Assembly (NCBI GenBank): GCA_027596945.1
Contig: JADGJH010000207.1
Coordinates: 1 to 25,239, forward strand
DNA: 25,239 nt
From: Physocladia obscura
Taxonomy: Eukaryota > Chytridiomycota > Chytridiomycetes > Chytridiales > Chytriomycetaceae
Reading direction: 5' to 3'
This document shows, one piece after another, positions 1-8,247 of the stretch. Made by a program: the position numbers and the translations under genes. The notes under the pieces were generated by a model that did not search any database, was not told the DNA's origin, and saw only the letters and a program-made list of their open reading frames with translations. Within the stretch, counting starts at the first letter, position 1; every line of letters starts with the position of its first letter.

Positions 1-1
1 T

Positions 2-1939
2 TCAGCCCCTGGGATTAGTCGATCCAATGTCTCTTACTTAAACCTCAGCAATAACAAGCTTCCATTTGACTGCGCCACACCGCTTTCAGTTTTAATATCC
101 CTTTGTGACACTGATTCGCGAAAACTTAAATCTCTTAACCTCAGTTCAAACAACCTCCGTCATGGTCTGGAAACCTTGTTGGCATCTCTTGCTCGCAACA
201 CGACACTCACAGGCCTCAATCTGCAAGATAACAACCTCAATGAAAGCAGTTTAGTAGAACTTTCAAACTCTGTCTTTCACACCAACAATACACTTGCACG
301 TTTGGATTTATCAAAAAACTTTGCATCATTTACCGGAGCTCCAAGCAAACGCGTAATGGGTATATCGGCCATTAATCGATGTATTAAATTGTGGAAATTT
401 TTACGAGAAATTTGTCTGACGCACACAAATCTTGATTCTGATGCGATTATTATACTTGCCGAGACCCTTGCAATTTCTACTGTTGCAAAAGTAGACGTTG
501 CGTACAATTCGTTGAATAGCGATGCAGCCACGGCTCTCCTGGAATATGCACGTACAAACAAAAATGCAGTGTTTATAAGATTTTTACCAGTTTTGGCTAA
601 TACTGTTGAAACATTGAATACAGACGTGGAAAACATTGAAATGACGCTGATCGATGAAAAAATTAAGCAACAGTGTTCAAAAAATAGAGAAACGATAATT
701 TCTTTGAGAGAAAAAAAATCGAACGTGGTTAATGGTACAGCAATTACTGCATATGCAAATATTGAATCGAATATGAAAAGTGGCGAAGAGATCCGATGTG
801 AAGAAATTCAAGATTTGGTTGATGGCGATGGTGAAGAAACTGGTTCAATTTTTGGCAATGATGTTGAGACGAAGTCACTTAAAAACGAAGGAGAATTAAC
901 GTATGACTACGAAAAATCCGCATTAAATATTATCAAGTTTCAAAATGAAATTTTAGCTGCTAAAGAGCAATGTATTTTGCTTGACGAAATGGTCAAAAAT
1001 CTGGGAAATTTGAATGAATTTGACGGTGAATCAAGCATTCATAGTTTGAGCGATAGAGATCTTGCCAAGGTCTGTTTTTTAATTTAATTAATATTCACTT
1101 TTTTAAAACGTTTATGTGACTGCAGAGTTTATATGAGCAAACAAAGAATTTCAAAATACGTCTTGAATATATTCTTTCACGCGGATTTGTTAAAGACGAA
1201 GAAACTGTTGCATCTGCATTTATTCTAAACGACTATATAGAACAAACTCTAGCCACCTCTACATCTGTTTTCAAAATGCAAGATTCAAAAAAGTCGTTTC
1301 AAATAAAAACAGAGCTTGAATCTTCTAACAAACCATCAAGCATTGCAAATATACCACCAGCTCAGCTGAACGCTGCTGTTTTCGGAAGCTCCAACCAGAG
1401 CGCCGTTCCGGCGAGAGCTTTGGGGAATCCATGGACAGTTACAAACGACAGAACGGACAAACAAGGCCCGCAAATGTCGTTTGTGACTGCAAGCGCGTCA
1501 ATGCCACTTGCAATGTTGCAGCCAGAATCGGAAACCGATGTGTCTGTGGAGAGTTTAAAAAAAGAACACTCCAATGGAACTATTATGTTTCCAGCAATTC
1601 CACCAGCGCAAATTCTGTTAAAAAAGAGTGCAGGGATAACAATGACGAGTCAACAGAAGAAGGGAGGGTCGGTGACGCAAAAAAGCATTGTGGAAGTTCA
1701 GAAAGCAACCACAAAAAAGTCAATATCTCTGTCAAGTTTTGAAGATGTTGTTGATGGCGAAGATGATGTTTCACGAAATATTGACGATCAAAAGAGTGAA
1801 TACGTTGATGATAAATTTCTGGCTGAGCTTAATTCACAGGTAAAAACATAAAGAGCAATAAAAGTATTAAAAACACTAGAAATTTTAAATCGTGAAAACG
1901 CAGATGCAGGAAATTGATGAATTTCTGTACAAGAAATGA
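2..1939 (+). CDS. Leucine-rich-repeat protein (RNase-inhibitor type), 5' partial
   Basis: The gene is open to the left window edge, so its start is missing. Three exons fit: 2-1069, 1126-1839 and 1904-1939, with introns starting GTCTGT and GTAAAA and ending GCAG; both junctions fall on codon boundaries. About 605 residues are visible. The first 150 hold RI-type leucine-rich repeats with LxxLxLxxNxL cores such as YLNLSNNKL, SLNLSSNNL and GLNLQDNNL. Next comes a Lys/Glu-rich helical stretch, then a disordered Ser/Thr/Gln-rich region (exon 2), and exon 3 adds only MQEIDEFLYKK before the stop. The architecture recalls fungal RNI-like proteins and metazoan PPP1R37, where the LRR is a protein-binding scaffold. 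No clear RVxF phosphatase-docking motif is seen, so that link is weak. The TTG at 176 is inside a repeat and is not a start. A possible AATAAA signal lies at 2155-2160. Confidence 0.8.
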
Positions 1940-2411
1940 TTATTATTTTTTTTGCAATGTGTGCACACTATATTCAAAAAAAAAACTAATAAAATTTTTC
2001 CAAGTTTTCAAATTTTTTGCGCAATTCTTCACTGCCAAAAACAGTCTACTGAGAAACATATTTTCTTGTCTTAATGAGCTTGATTTGCGAGGTTCGTCTA
2101 TCCTGGGCAAGATCCGATTTTAATTATCATGAATTTGTGTACGTGTGATTATTAAATAAACTTTTAAAAGCTGATTTCAAATTTATTATAATGCAACATT
2201 TAAATTTACCTGCAACAACGTCCGAAGACGTGTGATGATTTCTTTTTTTCCTGATTGACCGTTTCAGTTCTATAACCTTTTCAGATCTGATATCTGCCAA
2301 CAAGTCAATGTCGGCTTTAAGCTGGAGGATTGTCTTCTGTCAGCTACTCTGATGCGGGTGTCGATAATGTTAAAGTGTTGAATTGAAAATAGACGAAAAT
2401 CAAAATTTCCA
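1940..2411. other. Intergenic region with a possible minus-strand coding fragment
   Basis: No complete gene is visible. It holds the probable 3' UTR of the LRR gene, including AATAAA at 2155-2160, and the upstream region of the next gene. On the minus strand, 2336 down to 2210 reads as 42 open codons of charged, coiled-coil-like composition (including LQLKADIDLL and IRKKR). It is flanked by an AG on its 5' side and by G|GTAAAT on its 3' side, as an internal exon would be. I could not join it to a start, a partner exon or a family. It may be a gene relic or chance. Confidence 0.3.
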
Positions 2412-3947
2412 ATGAACAAGCATCATCGTTTGAAAACAATCGCATCAACATTCACATCAATTCTATCCCGAGTTCTCATACTCGTAACAATCACATATCT
2501 ATACAAAATCGACCGTAGCGTAACATCTAATAACAACAACCGCAGCACCCAACCTGCATCAAAATTAACTGCAATTGACTCAGAAAATAACGCGTTTATT
2601 TCTCCACCGCTTATAAGTATCCCATCATTAGAACTCGGACATCCTTACGCTAGTGTATTCCACCACCCGTATTCGCTGTTACTCGCGACGCGGAAATGTA
2701 CTCATGCGTGCTCGTTTGTTGTTGCGAAAGATATTGCCAGGAATGCCAGCTTCATGCAGAACGGGATGGATCATTTATGGATTGACGCGGTGAAGGACGC
2801 TGATGTAATGCATGGACGCGCTGCTGTTACGTTATGGAGCTTTGAGGATTATTTGAACCTGGCGGTGGAAGGTGGCCTGATTAAAATGATAGATGCAGTT
2901 GCGATTCCTGTTCCGGAGCAACGTGAATATACTCATGTTGGAAAAAGACATCGTTTTATGAATGGATATATGCATGGATTGGATGAAAATGTGCCAGAAA
3001 ATGAAGGCAATAACAAGTTTCAAACTCTTAATCAATCCATACAAGCTATTTTGAAAAAGTCCACACTGCAAAAGCAATCTCTTTTATTCATCTTGTTTCC
3101 CACTGCACTTCCAGAAATATTGTCTCTATTGCCTCGAAATTCTGTACAATCAATTAGCATCACAAGATTGTCTCATATTTTCGCGACTCCTAAAGAATTT
3201 ATTGCGCAAATCATCAGGCATTCATCTAATTTGCAGCCAAGAGGAACTCTTTTTTCAAAAAAGTCCACATTTGCAAAACGTGAAAACAAGGCATTGGTAA
3301 TTGGACTTGCCAACTGTCGGCATATTCCAAACGGAGTTGCAGAATATATTTCAGATCTGCTACAAACAACGGCACATGTTTCTTTGCAAGAAAATGACGA
3401 TTTTTCTTCTTTATCGAATGAGTTTGCAATTAAAGTCATTGATAAGTCAGCTAATGAGATGCAAGAATGTCTACCAGGAATGTTGCACACACAATTTGTC
3501 GGAAATAATAAAGAACGGAAGCAGCAACAGCAAATATATTATGCAAATATTGCACACGGTGCACGTGCGATGGTGTTATTTCTGGATGCAATGGAAGGGA
3601 GTGCGGGTGGAGCAGTTGTTCCAGACTTGATATTTCAGGCAATGACATGGAACACAGTAATTGTCATAGTATCGCGATATGACCACCGCGCACTTTTTCC
3701 GTGTCGGGAGTGCATTTTGTGGATTAACCCTCGCGTTGTGGAGGCGGCGGAAATGCGCAAGCGGATTGAGGGAATCTGTGGGGATCAAAATATTTGGGAC
3801 GGTATGATGGCGTGGCGGGGCAAACTCGTCGTAGGGGAGATGGAGCATGGAGAATTATTTGCCGCTGACTTTTACGCGCAGTGGAACAGCGGAATCGGGA
3901 GAGGAGTGTGTCGCATGTGTGAAATTGCAATGAAGACTGTTGGATAA
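2412..3947 (+). CDS. Type II membrane protein, possible divergent GT10 (fucosyltransferase-like) glycosyltransferase
   Basis: This is a 511-residue single-exon gene. A short basic N-terminus is followed by a hydrophobic segment at about residues 14-32 (including SRVLILVTITYLY) and an Asn/Ser-rich stem, the usual form of a Golgi glycosyltransferase. Three blocks fall in the order expected for GT10 alpha-1,3-fucosyltransferases: KALVIGLANC at about 293-302, comparable to the family's 'SNC...NGR..Y...L' block; GGAVVPDLIFQAM at about 399-411, at the place of the donor-binding 'YVTEK..' segment; and AWR at 467-469 followed by CRMC at 500-503, like the family's C-terminal WR...CxxC. The canonical YVTEK is absent, so the match is by pattern only and the enzyme may be divergent or have another donor. 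If correct it would fucosylate glycans in the Golgi lumen. The stop lies 13 bp before the next start. Confidence 0.45.
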   Translation: MNKHHRLKTIASTFTSILSRVLILVTITYLYKIDRSVTSNNNNRSTQPASKLTAIDSENNAFISPPLISIPSLELGHPYASVFHHPYSLLLATRKCTHACSFVVAKDIARNASFMQNGMDHLWIDAVKDADVMHGRAAVTLWSFEDYLNLAVEGGLIKMIDAVAIPVPEQREYTHVGKRHRFMNGYMHGLDENVPENEGNNKFQTLNQSIQAILKKSTLQKQSLLFILFPTALPEILSLLPRNSVQSISITRLSHIFATPKEFIAQIIRHSSNLQPRGTLFSKKSTFAKRENKALVIGLANCRHIPNGVAEYISDLLQTTAHVSLQENDDFSSLSNEFAIKVIDKSANEMQECLPGMLHTQFVGNNKERKQQQQIYYANIAHGARAMVLFLDAMEGSAGGAVVPDLIFQAMTWNTVIVIVSRYDHRALFPCRECILWINPRVVEAAEMRKRIEGICGDQNIWDGMMAWRGKLVVGEMEHGELFAADFYAQWNSGIGRGVCRMCEIAMKTVG

Positions 3948-3960
3948 AAAATAAGTCAAA

Positions 3961-4615
3961 ATGGTTCGGGTTAAAAAGAACAACAACAATAACAAGGCGG
4001 CGGAGGCGGCGGAAAAGGCAGCCGACAAAGCCGAGAAAGCAAATGACAAAGTTGATCTTGAAGAAGCCGAAATCGACGATGACGAGCCGCAGGAAACGCC
4101 GGAAGAAAATGCCAACAATCCAGCAAACAAAGACTTGCAGACGATGTCAGCCGTTGACTTGGACCCGGCACTGCTGGCCGGCCTCACGCTCGGCAACGAC
4201 TCCGTGAGCAAGGTGTGCTATTCAATTCTTGTCCTGTCCATATTTCTAATTGGAATATTGTATCCATTCTTTAACTGAATCAAATCATGAATCTCGCAGG
4301 CCGTGCAGTTTGTCGCTCAGGAAATTTCTAAAATAAAGAATGTTCGCTTGTCAAGGTCTGTTTGTCTATATTTTTTTCTCTTTTCGCAAATTCAAAGGTT
4401 TTTTTGCGACAGGGAAAAGGAACTACAAGCTGTGAAAATCGACAACCAACATGTTCAACTATTAGTAAGAGTCATATTGTAGGCGTGAATTATTGACTTA
4501 TCCCTCGTCACAGGTTAAGGAATTAGTAATTTCTAAATCTGCTGCTGAAAAACTGCTGCGGGAGAAGAATGGTAACCTGGATGCTGTATTACGCGCATAC
4601 ATCGAAATAGCATAA
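3961..4615 (+). CDS. HYPK: HYPK-like protein (NAC-alpha/UBA-like domain, N-terminal acetyltransferase A partner)
   Basis: Four exons fit: 3961-4212, 4300-4355, 4413-4464 and 4514-4615, giving 153 residues. All three introns are GT-AG and the frame is kept across every junction. The N-terminus is low-complexity (Asn run, then Ala/Glu/Lys and acidic). The C-terminal third matches the conserved part of huntingtin-interacting protein K: a basic helix with REKELQAVKI, then the UBA-like three-helix domain with LLVKELVISKSAAEKLLREK and a closing NLDAVLRAYIEIA. HYPK family proteins bind the ribosome-associated NatA acetyltransferase and modulate it; they also act as chaperones for nascent chains. The gene starts 13 bp after the upstream stop. 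It ends in an AATAAA (4615-4620) overlapping its own stop codon, and faces the TTC36-like gene tail to tail with only 43 bp between stops. The C-terminal identification is strong; the exact N-terminus is less certain. Confidence 0.88.
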
Positions 4616-4658
4616 ATAAAAAAGGAAAACCAGCAAACTACATATTTATTTTGGCATT

Positions 4659-5296
4659 TTACTTATATTTTTGCATAATCTCTGTGACCATTGCGCTGCA
4701 CATTTTCGCGTATGGATTTGCATCTTTGAGAGCCGCCTTTGCAAGAATATTCCCATAACGTGCGCCTTGCAACAAGTCAGCATCGGCGCCATCGCGATCG
4801 CCGAGGTTCTTTCTGACGATTGCGCGTTGCGTATACGCCATTCGCAGAACGGCAGCGTCGTCGGTGGCTTCAATTGCAGCGTCAAGATCATCGCGCGCGC
4901 CAGTCAGGTTTCCGAGCATCCGCCGCGCCTATTTTGAATGAGCAATAAATGTTTGACAAACATTAATAATACAAATATTCAGAATGTAAATCACTAATTT
5001 ATTTGCAAACAGAACAATACCTGCGCTCGGTTGTTCCGCGCCGACGCAGAGTATGGCGCCAAAATTATTGCCTCACCAAATACTCGTTCAGCCGCAGCTA
5101 CATCGCCGCTTTCGGCCAACAAAACTCCTTGTTTCTCTAGCTGCTTGACTGTTGCTGCCGTTGATTCATCGTGCTTTTCCGTTTTCCGCTTTTTACCAGC
5201 AGTCGGCTCAATCAATTCACTCGCCTTTTCCGGCGGCGGCTCGCTTAGTCCACTAAAGTCTCGTGTGAAGATTGCATCAAGAATCTTGTCGTCCAT
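4659..5296 (-). CDS. TTC36: TTC36-like tetratricopeptide repeat protein
   Basis: Two exons on the minus strand, 5296-5021 and 4928-4659, are joined across a 92-bp GT-AG intron at a codon boundary and give 181 residues, close to the size of animal TTC36 (just under 190). The N-terminus MDDKILDAIF resembles the family's opening helix. Residues 35-38 (KKRK) make a basic patch. TPR helices start near residue 50 (VKQLEKQGVLLAESGDVAAA), and the family signature NNRAQ followed by ARRMLGNLTGARDDLD spans the splice junction. The C-terminus has NPYAKMCSAMVTEIM, matching the conserved NPYAxxCNxM end of TTC36. The family consists of small TPR scaffolds of unclear role, with cytosolic protein-protein binding expected. 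The reverse-strand AATAAA at 4650-4645 gives a polyadenylation signal just after the stop. The splice model is supported by the signature running across the junction. Confidence 0.88.
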
Positions 5297-5989
5297 CTGT
5301 TTTTTAACTTCTCAATTTTATGCAGAAGTTTTTGAGTTCCGATTGATTCCGATGTTTTCCGATGGATCCAATTTTTCATTCATAAACATAAACACACAAA
5401 CTTGGAAATAATAATATTTCATTTTACAAGCTCTTGTATTTGTTGGGCCAGTTTTTGCGACAACTAAGGTAAAATGACTGTTATCATTCGCCACTAATAG
5501 TTTTCTGGTCCCGTTATAAAAAAAAAAAAAGAGCCTCCAAGTGTTATTGATTAGTTTATTCAAGGCATCTCGTTAACAAGTGCATTAAAAAAGAGCTCCT
5601 TCCACTTTTAACCGCTCCAAAAATTGCAATCACTTTCCCTCGCGAATTCAAAAATATGTCGTTCTCCTCGAACAAGCTCAATTAATTATTCGACCTTGGA
5701 AGAGTCTTTCGTTTCGTCCCCAGTGGCAATGAATTCTGGCTAAACTGTTTCTGTCATCGATACCTTTTTGATTTCGGTAGACGGTAAATTTTAATCCTCT
5801 AAAACTGGAGAGCCGATTTCTTCGGCGAATGCATTTCAAGACCGAGTAAAAATTGAACAATTCGAGCAGGTCCAAATATCACTGCTTTGCATTTCTTGCT
5901 TTCAACTGCTCACACAGTTTCAAACCAGATTTTTTATTTTTATTTCTTCATCTGTTTGTTTGTTTTGAGCTCCAGCCAAAAATAGCTTC

Positions 5990-6109
5990 ATGTTTTTGAT
6001 TCTCTCTGCTATCATATTTAAATTCTTCTCAAATTATCGTGCTGCTGAAGTTTCACAGGGTATGATGGTCGGAACCCGCGGCGAAATCTTTAGTAAGTTG
6101 AAACCCTAA
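5990..6109 (+). CDS. Small candidate ORF with hydrophobic N-terminus
   Basis: An ATG at 5990 opens 39 codons. They begin MFLILSAIIFKFF, like a signal or membrane segment, and continue with GMMVGTRGEIF to TAA at 6107-6109. A good donor (A|GTAAGT, intron start 6093) lies near the 3' end. If it is spliced to an acceptor at 6544-6545, the frame stays open for 23 more codons (with GWNVPVSLCQTIGFENC) to TAG at 6617-6619. That would make a roughly 60-residue secreted-type peptide, but the 453-bp intron would be long for this locus. No homolog is recognised and chance cannot be excluded. Confidence 0.18.
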   Translation: MFLILSAIIFKFFSNYRAAEVSQGMMVGTRGEIFSKLKP

Positions 6110-6117
6110 TTAGGGTT
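6102..6117. repeat. 16-bp palindrome of head-to-head telomere-type hexamers
   Basis: The sequence aaccctaattagggtt is a perfect inverted repeat: one CCCTAA unit joined directly to one TTAGGG unit. It could be a telobox-like binding site, a trace of a telomeric insertion, or chance. It is a single copy and not a telomeric array. Confidence 0.5.
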
Positions 6118-6758
6118 AAAAAACGGTCACGAGCTAACTCCATTCAAATGTCGATATATTTATACGAAACCTTGGCCAAAAAGTTGCGATGACTCAATAT
6201 TACATTTTTTTGTCACTTAAAATATATTTGTCTTAACAAAAAAGTGAGTTGGAGCAATTTCTCAAAAGTATGTTCGCAAATTTTTCAAACAATTGATTTG
6301 ACAAAAAAAACCGTGACCAAATCAAAAAGTTGCTTGAAAAATAGCATTGCATGCCGACTGATTTGCACCATTACGTGTGAATAAGAAACTAAATCAAGAT
6401 AATTATGAATTTAGCCACCAAAATTTTTCTTCAGCAAAACAATAAAATCTTGAGCCAATTTCAGCCAATTTGTTTGTTGCTCCAAAGTTTTGTTACAATC
6501 TCAACCGGGCGAAGCAAATGGGAAGAAACTATTTTCAATATTTAGGAATTGTACTACTGTTTGTCGGCTGGAATGTGCCGGTATCGCTCTGCCAGACAAT
6601 TGGGTTTGAAAATTGCTAGTATTTCGAATTCTCTTGGTTTGCCTTAAACGCTTTTGCTTTTTCAGTTCAGTAATTTTATTGATGAATAGGGTTTACGGAT
6701 TGCTTACCAAGAATAAAATGGTAATTTACAGAATCAGAAACTGAAATTAATTTCGGGT

Positions 6759-8247
6759 ATGAAGATCATTATCATCGGAAGTGGACTTGTTGGCGCTGCA
6801 GCTGCCGTCGCTCTGCATAACGCAGGTCACGAATGCACGCTTTACGATCAAGTTAATCTGGCTGAGGCAGTGAAGAATGCGAATGGTGGGATGGTTGCCG
6901 TTGAATTTGGTGATTCAGGCGGTGAGAAAAGTTCACTTTCCCCACCCCCGCCTATCATATATGAATCCTGACAGATATCATACACCAACAACTCACACAC
7001 TCACACACTCACACTCACCTATTTATATGTCCGCCTCAATAGGAACTGTTTTGCTAAGAGCAAATTCTTTCCATATTCTTCGCGACCTTGGCGTGTTGGA
7101 TCAAGTGTTTTCGCACAGCTTGCCCAGTGAATTTATTCATTTGCACAAGATTGACGGCAGCGCACGAATTGTTCATTATGCAAAACAAGAAATGGCACGC
7201 ATTGAACCGAACACAGACTTACAAGCTCCACGGCAAATTTTGAGATCAAAAGCACGTCTTTCTTATTTTCTGTTAATATTATTTTTCATTATGTTAATTT
7301 TTCATCTATGACAGTTACATACCATTCTTATCACCAAAGCCCGTACGTCCGGAGTTAAAACATTGGTTGGCAAAAAACTTACGTTAATCGAGGAAGTCGA
7401 TGAAACAGTATACGTGCGTTTTGCAGACGGGACTGTTGCCAACGGAGATCTTGTTGTTGGTGCCGACGGAATACATTCAGCCACTCGTCGTCAGTTATTT
7501 GGACAAGATTCGAAAGCTATTTACACTGGCGCATCTGGCTATATAGGCGTTGTTAATCTCGAAGAACATAAAATTAAGCTGGATGAAACGTTGGGAATTT
7601 TTATTGATCGATCCAACAAGCATTTTATTTCCACTTTCAAGGTGACTGAAAAAATCGGGGCCGTTCAAGTTGGAACTGTGGGTGAACCAGATTCAGAAGA
7701 AGGAAAAGAATATCGGCCATATTCGGATCTTCCCAAACATTCAGCGCGATTGGCGGATTTGATTGCAGAATGGGGGGCTCCTCCACATGTTGTTGAACTG
7801 ATGCGCAAGTCTTTCCGAATTTCTCCAGCAAGTATCTACGACTTGCCCAATTTGCAAACATATCATAAAGGTCGTGTGGTTCTACTCGGAGATTCAGCAC
7901 ATGGCATGGTGCCAAACGCGGGACTTGGACTTGGTGCTGGTTTTGAAGACGTTGGTATTTTGAGTGAATTAACGAAACGGTACCCAGACAAAAGTGATTT
8001 GGGCACGGTGTTGCGGCTTTATTCGGAAATCAGAGTTCCTGTTGCCACAGATTATTCAAACACCAGTCGAACTGTGTCTGATTTTTTCAATTCAATGACG
8101 TTTGGTGCTACAGGAGGTCACTTCTTGATGAGATTGTTTTTCAATGCTGTGAATTATAATCTTATCAAAAACATCAAGGAGGTTTATGATTGTCAGAAAG
8201 AAGTAGCGAAAGCAGCTGAAAAAGATGGACTCAAAGGCCGCCCTTGA
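6759..8247 (+). CDS. FAD-dependent monooxygenase, copy A (first and most divergent of the array)
   Basis: Exons 6759-6921, 7043-7251 and 7315-8247 give 434 residues. The N-terminal Rossmann motif is IIGSGLVG with an acidic residue (D) in LYDQ at the end of strand two. Exon 3 carries GADGIHSATRR at about 173-183 (DG motif) and LLGDSAHGMVPNAGLGLGAG at about 314-333 (GD motif). These three mark class A (PHBH-fold) flavoprotein monooxygenases, which use NAD(P)H and O2 to hydroxylate aromatic-type substrates; the substrate here is unknown. Intron 1 is ordinary. Intron 2 begins GCACGT where the other copies have GTATGT, so it must be spliced as GC-AG or the frame breaks. From about 7615 onward the DNA becomes identical to the other copies, while the 5' half differs at many residues. 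There is no membrane anchor; cytosolic action is likely. Confidence 0.88.
6991..7018 (+). repeat. ACTCACAC microsatellite in intron 1 of copy A
   Basis: Three perfect 8-bp units (actcacac) followed by tcac lie inside intron 1 of copy A. The intron is 121 bp long here and 54 bp in the other copies, none of which have this repeat. Confidence 0.85.
7252..7314 (+). other. Non-canonical GC-AG intron (copy A, intron 2)
   Basis: The exon ends in the codons for RSK and the intron starts GCACGT and ends TATGACAG, exactly where copies B-G have GTATGT...ACGACAG. Using the nearby GT (GTCTTT, 4 bp downstream) would shift the frame. Copy A therefore depends on a weak GC donor or has lost efficient splicing here. 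Confidence 0.7.

Larger units (their letters stand above)
5297..6758. other. Long AT-rich intergenic region; no confident gene
   Basis: About 1.46 kb separates the TTC36-like gene from the first monooxygenase. It must hold the promoters of both divergent genes, but no clear TATA box or other element stands out. It contains an A-rich run near 5519-5530, a perfect 16-bp palindrome built from telomere-type hexamers (6102-6117) and a 39-codon ORF with a hydrophobic start (5990-6109). Other open stretches, for example minus-strand 5875-5678, show no recognisable protein. Confidence 0.6.

Noticed and set aside
3855..4211. Ser/Ala-rich minus-strand ORFs opposite HYPK exon 1
   Set aside because: They come from the low-complexity Ala/Glu/Lys coding on the plus strand, where the HYPK reading is supported by splicing and by its conserved C-terminus.
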